Part shown: in pieces, positions 38,281 through 51,649 of the stretch
Layout of the letters: each line of letters begins with the position of its first letter
How positions within the stretch are numbered: position 1 is the first letter of the stretch
DNA from: Xylocopa sonorina
Lineage: Eukaryota > Arthropoda > Insecta > Hymenoptera > Apidae
Direction: 5' to 3'
Length of the DNA: 64,000 bases
Assembly (NCBI RefSeq): GCF_050948175.1
Contig: NW_027490242.1
Coordinates: forward strand, 558,001-622,000
Notes under the pieces: generated by a model
Database searches by the model: none
Told to the model about the DNA's origin: nothing
What the model saw: the letters and a program-made list of their open reading frames with translations, nothing else
Translations under genes and position numbers: made by a program

Positions 38281-41200
38281 TATTATATTCATTGCGAAGT
38301 GTTATGCATTCCTCGTCTACGATTCAAATGAATGTAAATGCGACACATCCTTGCAAGGAAATAGCGTTTGCAGATGTCTACGTATCGTAGCAAAAGAGAT
38401 CTTATGATTCTTAAAACACGATGTAGCATCTCATTTCGATGTTTCATGGTAAGGTATAATATTCATTGCGAATTGTTATGCATTCCTCGTCTACGATTCA
38501 AATGAAGGTAAATGCGACGCTTCCTTGCAAGGTAATAGCGTTTGCAGATGTCTACGTATCGTAGCAATAGTGTTCATATGATTCTTAAAACGCGATATCG
38601 CATCTCATTTCCATGTTTCATGGTAAGATATAACATGATTTGCGAAGTGTTATGTATTCCTCGTCTACACTTCAAATGAATGTGAATGCGATACTTCCTC
38701 GCTAGGAAATAGCGTTTGCAGATGTCTACGTATCGTAGCAATAGATTTCTAATGCTTCTTAAAACGCGATATCGCATCTCATTTCTATGTTTCATGGTAA
38801 GGTATAGTATGATTTGCGAAGTGTTATGTATTCCTCGTCTACACTTCAAATGAATGTGAATGCGACACTTCCTCGCTAGGAAATAGCGTTTGCAGATGTC
38901 TACGTATCGTAGCAATAGATTTCTAATGCTTCTTAAAACGCGATATCGCATCTCATTTCTATGTTTCATGGTAAGATATAATATGATTTGCGAAGTGTCA
39001 TGTATTCCTCGTCTACACTTCAAATGATTGTAAATGCGACACTTCCTTGCTAGGAAATAGCGTCTGCAGATGTCTAGGTATCGTAGCAATAGTGTTCTAA
39101 TGCTTCTTAAAACGCGATATCGCATATCATTTCTATGTTTCATGGTAAGATATAATATGATTTGCGAAGTGTCATGTATTCCTCGTCTACACTTCAAATG
39201 AATGTAAATGCGACACTTCCTTGCCAGGAAATAGCGTCTGCAGATGTCTAGGTATCATAGCAGTAGTGTCCTAATGCTTCTTAAAACGCGATATCGCATC
39301 TCATTTCTATGTTTCATGGTAAGATATAATATGATTTGCGAAGTGTCATGTATACCTCGTCTACACTTCAAATGAATGTAAATGCGACACTTCCTTGCAA
39401 GGAAATAGCGTTTGCAGATGTCTACCTATCGTAGCAATAGAGTTCTAATGCTTCTTAAAACGCGATATCGCATCTCATTTCTATGTTTCATGGTAAGATA
39501 TAATATGATTTGCGAAGTGTTATGTATTCCTCGTCTACACTTCAAATGAATGTAAATGCGACACTTTCTTGCAAGGAAATAGCGCTTGCAGATGTCTACG
39601 TATCGAAGCAATAGAGTTCAAATGCTTCTTAAAACGAGATATTGCATCTCATTTCTATGTTTCATGGTAAGATATAATATGATTTGCGAAGTGTCATGTA
39701 TTCCTCGTCTACACTTCAAATGAATGTAAATGCGACACTTCCTTGCAAGGAAATAGCGATTGCAGATGTCTACCTATCGTAGCAATAGAGTTCTAATGTT
39801 TCTTAAAACGCGATATCGCATCTCATTTCTATGTACATGGTAAGATATAATATGATTTGCGAAGTGTTATGTATTCCTCGTCTACACTTCAAATGAATGT
39901 AAATGCGACACTTCCTTGCAAGGAAATAGCGCTTGCAGATGTCTACGTATCGAAGCAGTAGTGTTCAAATGCTTCTTAAAACGAGATATTGCATCTCATA
40001 TCTTTGTTTCATGATAAGATATTATATTCATTGCGAAGTGTTATGCATTCCTCGTCTACGATTCAAATGAATGTAAATGTGACACTTCCTTGCAAGGAAA
40101 TAGCGTTTGCAGATGTCTACGTATCGTAGCAATAGAGATCTTATGATTCTTAAAACGCGATATCGCATCTCATTTCTATGTTTCATGGTAAGGTATAATA
40201 TGATTTGCGAAGTGTTATGTATTCCTCGTCTACACTTCAAATGAATGTGAATGCGACACTTCCTCGCTAGGAAATAGCGTTTGCAGATGTCTACGTACCG
40301 TATCAATAGATTTCTAATGCTTCTTAAAACGCGATATCGCATCTCATTTCTATGTTTCATGGTAAGATATAATATGATTTGCGAAGTGTCATGTATTCCT
40401 CGTCTACACTTCAAATGAATGTAAATGCGACACTTCCTTGCTAGGAAATAGCGTCTGCAGATGTCTAGGTATCGTAGCAATAGTGTTCTAATGCTTCTTG
40501 AAACGCGATATCGCTCCTCATTTCTATGTTTCATGGTAAGATATAATATGATTTGCGAAGTGTCATGTATACCTCGTCTACACTTCAAATGAATGTAAAT
40601 GCGACACTTCCTTGCAAGGAAATAGCGTTTGCAGATGTCTACCTATCGTAGCAATAGAGTTCTAATGCTTCTTAAAACGCGATATCGCATCTCATTTCTA
40701 TGTTTCATGGTAAGATATAATATGATTTGCGAAGTGTTATGTATTCCTCGTCTACACTTCAAATGAATGTAAATGCGACACTTCCTTGCAAGGAAATAGC
40801 GCTTGCAGATGTCTACGTATCGAAGCAATAGAGTTCAAATGCTTCTTAAAACGAGATATTGCATCTCATATCTATGTTTCATGATAAGATATTATATTCA
40901 TTGCGAAGTGTTATGCATTCCTCGTCTACGATTCAAATGAATGTAAATGCGACACTTCCTTGCAGGGAAATAGCGTTTGCAGATATCTACGTATCGTAGC
41001 AATAGATTTCTAATGCTCCTTAAAACGCGATATCGCATCTCATTTCTATCTTTCATGGTAAGATATAATATGATTTGCGAAGTGTCATGTATACCTCGTC
41101 TACACTACAAATGAATGTAAATGCGACACTTCCTTGCAAGGAAATAGCGTTTGCAGATGTCTACGTATCGTAGCAATAGAGTTCATATGATTCTTAAAAC

Positions 41201-44100
41201 CCGATATCGCATCTCATTTCTATGTTTCATGGTAAGATATAACATGATTTGCGATGTGTTATGTATTCCTCGTCTACACTTCAAATGAATGTGAATGCGG
41301 CACTTCCTCGCTAGGAAATAGCGTTTGCAGATGTCTACGTATCGTAGCAATAGATTTCTAATGCTTCTTAAAACGCGATATCGCATCTCATTTCTATGTT
41401 TCATGGTAAGATATAATATGATTTGCGAAGTGTCATGTATTCCTCGTCTACACTTCAAATGAATGTAAATGCGACACATCCTTGCTAGGAAATAGCGTCT
41501 GCAGATGTCTAGGTATCGTAGCAATAGTGTTCTAATGTTTCTTAAAACGCGATATCGCATCTCATTTCTATGTTTCATGGTAAGATATAATATGATTTGC
41601 GAAGTGTCATGTATTCCTCGTCTACACTTCAAATGAATGTAAATGCGACACTTTCTTCCTAGGAAATAGCGTCTGCAGATGTCTAGGTATCATAGCAGTA
41701 GTGTTCTAATGCTTCTTAAAACGCGATATCGCATCTCATTTCTATGTTTTATGGTAAGATACAATATGATTTGCGAAGTGTCATGTATACCTCGTCTACA
41801 CTTCAAATGAATGTAAATGCGACACTTCCTTGCAAGGAAATAGCGTTTGCAGATGTCTACCTATCGTAGCAATAGAGTTCTAATGCTTCTTAAAACGCGA
41901 TATCGCAACTCATTTCTATGTTTCATGGTAAGATATAATATGATTTGCGAAGTGTTATGCATTCCTCGTCTACGATTCAAATGAATGTAAATGCGACACT
42001 TCCTTGCAAGGAAATAGCGTTTGCAGATGTCTACGTATCGTAGCAATAGAGATCTTATGATTCTTAAAACGCGATGTCGCATCTCATTTCGATGTTTCAT
42101 GGTAAGGTATAATATGCATTGCGAATTGTTATGCATTCCTCGTCTACGATTCAAATGAAGGTAAATGCGACACTTCCTTGCAAGGAAATAGCGTTTGCAG
42201 ATGTCTACGTATCGTAGCAATAGTGTTCATATGATTCTTAAAACGCGATATCGCATCTCATTTCCATGTTTCATGGTAAGATATAACATGATTTGCGAAG
42301 TGTTATGTATTCCTCGTCTACACTTCAAAAGAATGTGAATGCGATACTTCCTCGCTAGGAAATAGCGTTTGCAGATGTCTACGTATCGTAGCAATAGATT
42401 TCTAATGCTTCTTAAAACGCGATATCGCATCTCATTTCTATCTTTCATGGTAAGATATAATATGATTTGCGAAGTGTTATGTATTCCCCGTCTACACTTC
42501 AAATGAATGTAAATGCGACACTTACTTGCAAGGAAATAGCGCTTGCAGATGTCTACGTATCGAAGCAGTAGTGTTCAAATGCTTCTTAAAACGAGATATT
42601 GCATCTCATTTCTATGTTTCATGGTAAGGTATAATATGATTTGCGAAGTGTTATGTATTCCTCGTCTACACTTCAAATGAATGTGAATGCGACACTTCCT
42701 CGCTAGGAAATAGCGTTTGCAGATGTCTACGTATCGTAGCAATAGATTTCTAATGCTTCTTAAAACGCGATATCGCATCTCATTTCTATGTTTCATGGTA
42801 AGATATAATATGATTTGCGAAGTGTCATGTATTCCTCGTCTACACTTCAAATGATTGTAAATGCGACACTTCCTTGCTAGGAAATAGCGTCTGCAGATGT
42901 CTAGGTATCGTAGCAATAGTGTTCTAATGCTTCTTAGAACGCGATATCGCATCTCATTTCTATGTTTCATGGTAAGATATAATATGATTTGCGAAGTGTC
43001 ATGTATTCCTCGTCTACACTTCAAATGAATGTAAATGCGACACTTCCTTGCCAGGACATAGCGTCTGCAGATGTCTAGGTATCATAGCAGTAGTGTTCTA
43101 ATGCTTCTTAAAACGCGATATCGCATCTCATTTCTATGTTTCATGGTAAGATATAATATGATTTGCGAAGTGTCATGTATACCTCGTCTACACTTCAAAT
43201 GAATGTAAATGCGACACTTCCTTGCAAGGAAATAGCGTTTGCAGATGTCTACCTATCGTAGCAATAGAGTTCTAATGCTTCTTAAAACGCGATGTCGCAT
43301 CTCATTTCTATGTTTCATGGTAAGATATAATATGATTTGCGAAGTGTTATGTATTCCTCGTCTACACTTCAAATGAATGTAAATGCGACACTTCCTTGCA
43401 AGGAAATAGCGCTTGCAGATGTCTACGTATCGAAGCAATAGAGTTCAAATGCTTCTTAAAACGAGATATTGCATCTCATTTCTATGTTTCATGGTAAGAT
43501 ATGATATGATTTGCGAAGTGTCATGTATACCTCGTCTACACTTCAAATGAATGTAAATGCGACACTTCCTTGCAAGGAAATAGCGTTTGCAGATGTCTAC
43601 CTATCGTAGCAATAGAGATCTAATGCTTCTTAAAACGCGATATCGCATCTCATTTCTATGTTCATGGTAAGATATAATATGATTTGCGAAGTGTTATGTA
43701 TTCCTCGTCTACACTTCAAATGAATGTAAATGCGACACTTCCTTGCAAGGAAATAGCGCTTGCAGATGTCTACGTATCGAAGCAGTAGTGTTCAAATGCT
43801 TCTTAAAACGAGATATTGCATCTCATATCTATGTTTCATGATAAGATATCATATTCATTGCGAAGTGTTATGCATTCCTCGTCTACGATTCAAATGAATG
43901 TAAATGTGACACTTCCTTGCAAGGAAATAGCGTTTGCAGATGTCTACGTATCGTAGCAATAGAGATCTTATGATTCTTAAAACGCGATATCGCATCTCAT
44001 TTCTATGTTTCATGGTAAGGTATAATATGATTTGCGAAGTGTTATGTATTCCTCGTCTACACTTCAAATGAATGTGAATGCGACACTTCCTCGCTAGGAA
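38281..44100 (+). repeat. Satellite mosaic
   Basis: About 33 monomers reusing blocks seen elsewhere. The GTTCATATG to TTTCCATGTTTCATGG to GATATAACATG marker set near 38573 and 42226 also occurs near 30222, 32656, 49009 and in the 14-mer block. One-base deletions are at 39831 (ATGTACATGG) and 43658 (ATGTTCATGG). No gene seen. Confidence 0.85.
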
Positions 44101-44109
44101 ATAGCGTCT

Positions 44110-44815
44110 GCAGATGTCTAGGTATCATAGCAGTAGTGTTCTAATGCTTCTTAAAACGCGATATCGCATCTCATTTCTATGTTTCATGGTAAGATATAAT
44201 ATGATTTGCGAAGTGTCATGTATACCTCGTCTACACTTCAAATGAATGTAAATGCGACACTTCCTTGCAAGGAAATAGCGTTTGCAGATGTCTACCTATC
44301 GTAGCAATAGAGTTCTAATGCTTCTTAAAACGCGATATCGCATCTCATTTCTATGTTTCATGGTAAGATTTAATATGATTTGCGAAGTGTTATGTATTCC
44401 TCGTCTACACTTCAAATGAATGTAAATGCGACACTTCCTTGCAAGGAAATAGCGCTTGCAGATGTCTACCTATCGAAGCAATAGAGTTCAAATGATTCTT
44501 AAAACGAGATATTGCATCTCATTTCTATGTTTCATGGTAAGATATAATATGATATGCGAAGTGTCATGTATTTCTCGTCTACACTTCAAATGAATGTAAA
44601 TGCGACACCTCCTTGCTAGGATATAGCGTCTGCAGATGTCTACGTATCGTAGCAATAGATTTCTAATGCTTCTTAAAACGCGATATAGCATCTCATTTCT
44701 ATGTTGCATGGTAAGATATAATATGATTTGCGAAGTGTCATGTATACCTCGTCTACACTTCAAATGAATGTAAATGCGACACTTCCTTGCAAGGAAATAG
44801 CGTTTGCAGATGTCT
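44110..44815 (+). repeat. 17-monomer offset duplication, copy 1
   Basis: Matches about 47067-47772 at 2957 bp (17 monomers -1). It has collected private substitutions that the partner lacks: GATTTAATATG, CTACCTATCGAAG, AAATGATTCTT, GATATGCGAAG, CACCTCC, GGATATAGC and GTTGCATGG. Confidence 0.78.
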
Positions 44816-47066
44816 ACCTATCGTAGCAATAGAGTTCTAATGCTTCTTAAAACGCGATATCGCATCACATTTCTATGTTTCATGGTAAGATATAATATGA
44901 TTTGCGAAGTGTTATGTATTCCTCGTCTACACTTCAAATGAATGTAAATGCGACACTTCCTTGCAAGGAAATAGCGCTTGCAGATGTCTACGTATCGAAG
45001 CAATAGAGTTCAAATGCTTCTTAAAACGAGATATTGCATCTCATATCTATGTTTCATGATAAAATATTATATTCATTGCCAAGTGTTATGCATTCCTCGT
45101 CTACGATTCAAATGAATGTAAATGCGACACTTCCTTGCAAGGAAATAGCGTTTGCAGATGTCTACGTATCGTAGCAATAGAGTTCATATGATTCTTAAAA
45201 TCCGATATCGCATCTCATTTCTATGTTTCATGGTAAGATATAACATGATTTGCGATGTGTTATGTATTCCTCGTCTACACTTCAAATGAATGTAAATGCG
45301 ACACTTCCTCGCTAGGAAATAGCGTTTGCAGATGTCTACGTATCGTAGCAATAGATTTCTAATGCTTCTTAAAACGCGATATCGCATCTCATTTCTATGT
45401 TTCATGGTAAGATATAATATGATTTGCGAAGTGTCATGTATTCCTCGTCTACACTTCAAATGAATGTAAATGCGACACTTCCTCGCTTGGAAATAGCGTT
45501 TGCAGATGTCTACGTATCGTAGCAATAGATTTCTAATGCTTCTTAAAACGCGATATCGTATCACATTTCTATCTTTCATGGTAAGATATAATATGATTTG
45601 CGAAGTGTCATGTACACCTCGTCTACACTACAAATGAATGTAAATGCGACACTTCCTTGCAAGGAAATAGCGTTTGCAGATGTCTACGTATCGTAGCAAT
45701 AGAGTTCATATGATTCTTAAAACCCGATATCGCATCTCATTTCTATGTTTCATGGTAAGATATAACATGATTTGCGATGTGTTATGTATTCCTCGTCTAC
45801 ACTTCAAATGAATGTAATTGCGACACTTCCTTGCCAGGAAATAGCGTCTGCAGATGTCTAGGTATCATAGCAGTAGTGTTCTAATGCTTCTTAAAACGCG
45901 ATATCGCATCTCATTTCTATGTCTCATGGTAAGATATAATATGATTTGCGAAGTGTTATGTATTCCTCGTCTACATTTCAAATGAATGTAAATGCGACAC
46001 TTCCTTGCAAGGAAATAGCGCTTGCAGATGTCTACGTATCGAAGCAGTAGTGTTCAAATGCTTCTTAAAACGAGATATTGCATCTCATATCTATGTTTCA
46101 TGATAAGATATCATATTCATTGCGAAGTGTTATGCATTCCTCGTCTACGATTCAAATGAATGTAAATGTGACACTTCCTTGCAAGGAAATAGCGTTTGCA
46201 GATGTCTACCTATCGTAGCAATAGAGTTCTAAAGCTTCTTAAAACGCGATATCGCATCTCATTTCTATGTTCATGGTAAGATATAATATGATTTGCGAAG
46301 TGTTATGTATTCCTCGTCTACACTTCAAATGAATGTAAATGCGACACTTCCTTGCAAGGAAATAGCGCTTGCAGATGTCTACGTATCGAAGCAGTAGTGT
46401 TCAAATGCTTCTTAAAACGAGATATTGCATCTCATATCTATGTTTCATGATAAGATATTATATTCATTGCGAAGTGTTATGCATTCCTCGTCTACGATTC
46501 AAATGAATGTAAATGTGACACTTCCTTGCAAGGAAATAGCGTTTGCAGATGTCTACGTATCGTAGCAATAGAGTTCTTATGATTCTTAAAACGCGATATC
46601 GCATCTCATTTCTATGTTTCATGGTAAGGTATAATATGATTTGCGAAGTGTTATGTATTCCTCGTCTACACTTCAAATGAATGTGAATGCTACACTTCCT
46701 CGCTAGGAAATAGCAGTTGCAGATGTCTACGTATCGTAGCAATAGATTTCTAATGCTTCTTAAAACGCGATATCGCATCTCATTTCTATGTTTCATGGTA
46801 AGATATAATATGATTTGCGAAGTGTCATGTATTCCTCGTCTACACTTCAAATGATTGTAAATGCGACACTTCCTTGCTAGGAAATAGCGTCTGCAGATGT
46901 CTTGGTATCGTAGCAATAGTGTTCTAATGCTTCTTAAAACGCGATATCGCATCTCATTTCTATGTTTCATGGTAAGATATAATATGATTTGCGAAGTGTC
47001 ATGTATTCCTCGTCTACACTTCAAATGAATGTAAATGCGACACTTCCTTGCCAGGAAATAGCGTCT

Positions 47067-47772
47067 GCAGATGTCTAGGTATCATAGCAGTAGTGTTCTA
47101 ATGCTTCTTGAAACGCGATATCGCATCTCATTTCTATGTTTCATGGTAAGATATAATATGATTTGCGAAGTGTCATGTATACCTCGTCTACACTTCAAAT
47201 GAATGTAAATGCGACACTTCCTTGCAAGGAAATAGCGTTTGCAGATGTCTACCTATCGTAGCAATAGAGTTCTAATGCTTCTTAAAACGCGATATCGCAT
47301 CTCATTTCTATGTTTCATGGTAAGATATAATATGATTTGCGAAGTGTTATGTATTCCTCGTCTACACTTCAAATGAATGTAAATGCGACACTTCCTTGCA
47401 AGGAAATAGCGCTTGCAGATGTCTACGTATCGAAGCAATAGAGTTCAAATGCTTCTTAAAACGAGATATTGCATCTCATTTCTATGTTTCATGGTAAGAT
47501 ATAATATGATTTGCGAAGTGTCATGTATTTCTCGTCTACACTTCAAATGAATGTAAATGCGACACTTCCTTGCTAGGAAATAGCGTCTGCAGATGTCTAC
47601 GTATCGTAGCAATAGATTTCTAATGCTTCTTAAAACGCGATATAGCATCTCATTTCTATGTTTCATGGTAAGATATAATATGATTTGCGAAGTGTCATGT
47701 ATACCTCGTCTACACTTCAAATGAATGTAAATGCGACACTTCCTTGCAAGGAAATAGCGTTTGCAGATGTCT
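47067..47772 (+). repeat. 17-monomer offset duplication, copy 2
   Basis: Partner of 44110-44815 and closer to the consensus. Between them, 44816-47066 is ordinary monomers with a one-base deletion at 46267; another is at 47832. Markers include GTATTTCTCG and GCGATATAGCATC. Confidence 0.78.
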
Positions 47773-48196
47773 ACCTATCGTAGCAATAGAGTTCTAATGC
47801 TTCTTAAAACGCGATATCGCATCTCATTTCTATGTTCATGGTAAGATATAATATGATTTGCGAAGTGTTATGTATTCCTCGTCTACACTTCAAATGAATG
47901 TAAATGCGACACTTCCTTGCAAGGAAATAGCGCTTGCAGATGTCTACGTATCGAAGCAGTAGTGTTCAAATGCTTCTTAAAACGAGATATTGCATCTCAT
48001 ATCTATGTTTCATGATAAGATATTATATTCATTGCGAAGTGTTATGCATTCCTCGTCTACGATTCAAATGAATGTAAATGTGACACTTCCTTGCAAGGAA
48101 ATAGCGTTTGCAGATGTCTACGTATCGTAGCAATAGAGTTCTTATGATTCACAAAACCCGATATCGCATCTCATTTCTATGTTTCATGGTAAGATA

Positions 48197-49930
48197 TTAT
48201 ATAATTTGCGAAGTGTCATGTATACCTCGTCTACACTTCAAATGAATGTAAATGCGACACTTCCTTGCAAGGAAATAGCGTTTGCAGATGTGTACGTGTC
48301 GTAGAAATAGAGTTCTTATGATTCTTAAAACGCGATATCGCATCTCATTTCTATGTTTCATGGTAAGATATAATATGATTTGCGAAGTGTTATGTATTCC
48401 TCGTCTACACTTCAAATGAATGTAAATGCGACACTTCCTTGCAAGGAAATAGCGCTTGCAGATTTCTACGTATCGAAGCAATAGAGTTCAAATGCTTCTT
48501 AGAACGAGATATTGCATCTCATATCTATGTTTCATGATAAGATATTATATTCATTGCGAAGTGTTATGCATTCCTCGTCTACGATCCAAATGAATGTAAA
48601 TGCGACACTTCCTTGCAAGGAAATAGCGTTTGCAGATGTCTACGTATCGTAGCAATAGAGATCTTATGATTCTTAAAACGCGATATCGCATCTCATTTCG
48701 ATGTTTCATGGTAAGGTATAATATTCATTGCGAATTGTAATGCATTCCTCGTCTACGATTCAAATGAAGGTAAATGCGACACTTCCTTGCAAGGAAATAG
48801 CGTTTGCAGATGTCTACGTATCGTAGCAATAGAGTTCATATGATTCTTAAAACGCGATATCGCATCTCATTTCTATGTTTCATGGTAAGATATAACATGA
48901 TTTGCGAAGTGTTATGTATTCCTCGTCTACACTTCAAATGAATGTGAATGCGATACTTCCTCGCTAGGAAATAGAGTTTGCAGATGTCTACGTATCGTAG
49001 CAATAGTGTTCATATGATTCTTAAAACGCGATATCGCATCTCATTTCCATGTTTCATGGTAAGATATAACATGATTTGCGAAGTGTTATGTATTCCTCGT
49101 CTACACTTCAAATGAATGTGAATGCGATATTTCCTCGCTAGGAAATAGCGTTTGCAGATGTCTACGTATCGTAGCAATAGATTTCTAATGCTTCTTAAAA
49201 CGCGATTTCGCATCTCATTTCTATGTTTCATGGTAAGATATAATATGATTTGCGAAGTGTCATGTATTCCTCGTCTACACTTCAAATGAGTGTAAATGCG
49301 ACACTTCCTCTCCAGGAAATAGCGTTTGCAGATGTCTACGTATCGTAGCGAATAGATTTCTAATGCTTCTTAAAACGCGATATCGCATCTCATTTCTATG
49401 TTTCATGGTAAGATATTATATAATTTGCGAAGTGTTATGTATTCCTCGTCTACACTTCAAATGAATGTGAATGCGACACATCCTTGCTAGGAAATAGCGT
49501 CTGCAGATGTCTGGGTATCGTAGCAATAGTGTTCTAATGCTTCTTAAAACGCGATATCGCATCTCATTTCTATCTTTCATGGTAAGATATAATATGATTT
49601 GCGAAGTGTCACGTATTCCTCGTCTACACTTCAAATGAATGTAAATGCGACACTTCCTTGCTAGGAAATAGCATCTGCAGATGTCTAGGTATCGTAGCAA
49701 TAGTGTTCTAATGCTTCTTAAAACGCGATATCGCATCTCATTTCTGTGTTTCATGGTAAGGTATAATATGATTTTCGAAGTGTCATGTATTCCTCGCCTA
49801 CACTTCAAATGAATGTAAATGCGACACTTCCTTGCTAGGAAATAGCGTCTGCAGATGTCTAGGTAACATAGCAGTAGTGCTCTAATGCTTCTTAAAACGC
49901 GATATCGCATCTCATTTCTATGTTTCATGG
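48197..49930 (+). repeat. Older relative of the 14-mer unit
   Basis: Matches 51852-53584 at 3655 bp (21 monomers +1; the extra base is GTAGCGAATAG near 49350). It shares GTGTACGTGTCGTAGAAATAG, AAATAGAGTTTGC, GCGATATTTCCTCGC, CGCGATTTCGC, TTCCTCTCCAGG, GTCTGGGTATCG and GGTAACATAGCAGTAGTGCTC. It differs in several places, for example TGTATACC/TGTATTCC and CACATCCTTGC/CACTTCCCTGC. It looks like a source or earlier copy of the 2436-bp repeat. Confidence 0.85.
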
Positions 49931-50843
49931 TAAGATATAATATTCATTGCGAATTGTTATGCATTCCTCGTCTACGATTCAAATGAAGGTAAATGCGACA
50001 CTTCCTTGCAAGGAAATAGCGTTTGCAGATGTCTACGTATCGTAGCAATAGTGTTCATATGATTCTTAAAACGCGATATCGCATCTCATTTCCATGTTTC
50101 ATGGTAAGATATAACATGATTTGCTAAGTGTTATGTATTCCTCGTCTACACTTCAAATGAATGTGAATGCGATACTTTCTCGCTAGGAAATAGCGTTTGC
50201 AGATGTCTACGTATCGTAGCAATAGATTTCTAATGCTTCTTAAAACGCGATTTCGCATCTCATTCCTATGTTTCATGGTAAGATATAATATGATTTGCGA
50301 AGTGTCATGTATTCGTCGTCTACACTTCAAATGAATGTAAATGCGACACTTCCTCTCCTGGAAATAGCGTTTGCAGATGTCTACGTATCGTAGCAATAAA
50401 TTTCTAATGCTTCTTAAAACGCGATTTCGCATCTCATTTTTATGTTTCATGGTAAGATATAATATGATTTGCGAAGTGTCATGTATTCCTCGTCTACACT
50501 TCAAATGAATGTAAATGCGACACTTCCTTGCTAGGAAATAGCGTCTGCAGATGTCTAGGTATCATAGCAGTAGTGTTCTAATGCTTCTTAAAACGCGATA
50601 TAGCATCTCATTTCTATGTTTCATGGTAAGATATAATATGATTTGCGAAGTGTCATGTATTCCTCGTCTACACTTCAAATGCATGTAAATGCGACACTTC
50701 CTCGCTAGGAACTAGCGTTTGCAGATGTCTACGTATCGTAGCAATAGATTTCTAATGCTCCTTAAAACGCGATATCTCATCTCATTTCTATGTTTCATGG
50801 TAAGATATAATATGATTTGCGAAGTGTCATGTATTCATCGTCT

Positions 50844-51191
50844 ACACTTCAAATGAATGTAAATGCGACACTTCCTTGCTAGGAAATAGCGTCTGCAGAT
50901 GTCTAGGTATCGTAGCAATAGTGTTCTAATGCTTCTTAAAACGCGATATCGCATCTCATTTCTATGTTTCATGGTAAGGTATAATATGATTTGCGAAGTG
51001 TCATGTATTCCTCGTCTACACTTCAAATGAATGTAAATGCGACACTTCCTTGCTAGGAAATAGCGTCTGCAGATGTCTAGGTATCGTAGCAATAGAGTCC
51101 TAATGCTTCTTAAAACGCGATTTCGCATCTCATTTCTATGTTTCATGGTAAGATATAATATGATTTGCGAAGTGTCATGTATTCCACGTCT
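50844..51191 (+). repeat. Tandem dimer duplication, copy 1 (348 bp)
   Basis: Repeated directly at 51192-51539. Markers are GGTAAGGTATAATATG, AGAGTCCTAATGC and CGCGATTTCGC (near 51117 and 51465). The stretch 49931-50843 before it is ordinary monomers. Confidence 0.85.
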
Positions 51192-51539
51192 TCACTTCAA
51201 ATGAATGTAAATGCGACACTTCCTTGCTAGGAAATAGCGTCTGCAGATGTCTAGGTATCGTAGCAATAGTGTTCTAATGCTTCTTAAAACGCGATATCGC
51301 ATCTCATTTCTATGTTTCATGGTAAGGTATAATATGATTTGCGAAGTGTCATGTATTCCTCGTCTACACTTCAAATGAATGTAAATGCGACACTTCCTTG
51401 CTAGGAAATAGCGTCTGCAGATGTCTAGGTATCGTAGCAATAGAGTCCTAATGCTTCTTAAAACGCGATTTCGCATCTCATTTCTATGTTTCATGGTAAG
51501 ATATAATATGATTTGCGAATTGTCATGTATTCCTCGTCT
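51192..51539 (+). repeat. Tandem dimer duplication, copy 2 (348 bp)
   Basis: Second copy of the dimer at 50844-51191. Both are bounded on the right by a GTCTTCACTTC variant. Confidence 0.85.
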
Positions 51540-51649
51540 TCACTTCAAATGAATGTAAATGCGACACTTCCTTGCTAGGAAATAACGTCTGCAGATGTCT
51601 AGGTATCGTTGCAGTAGTGTTCTAATGCTTCTTAAAACGCGATATCGCA

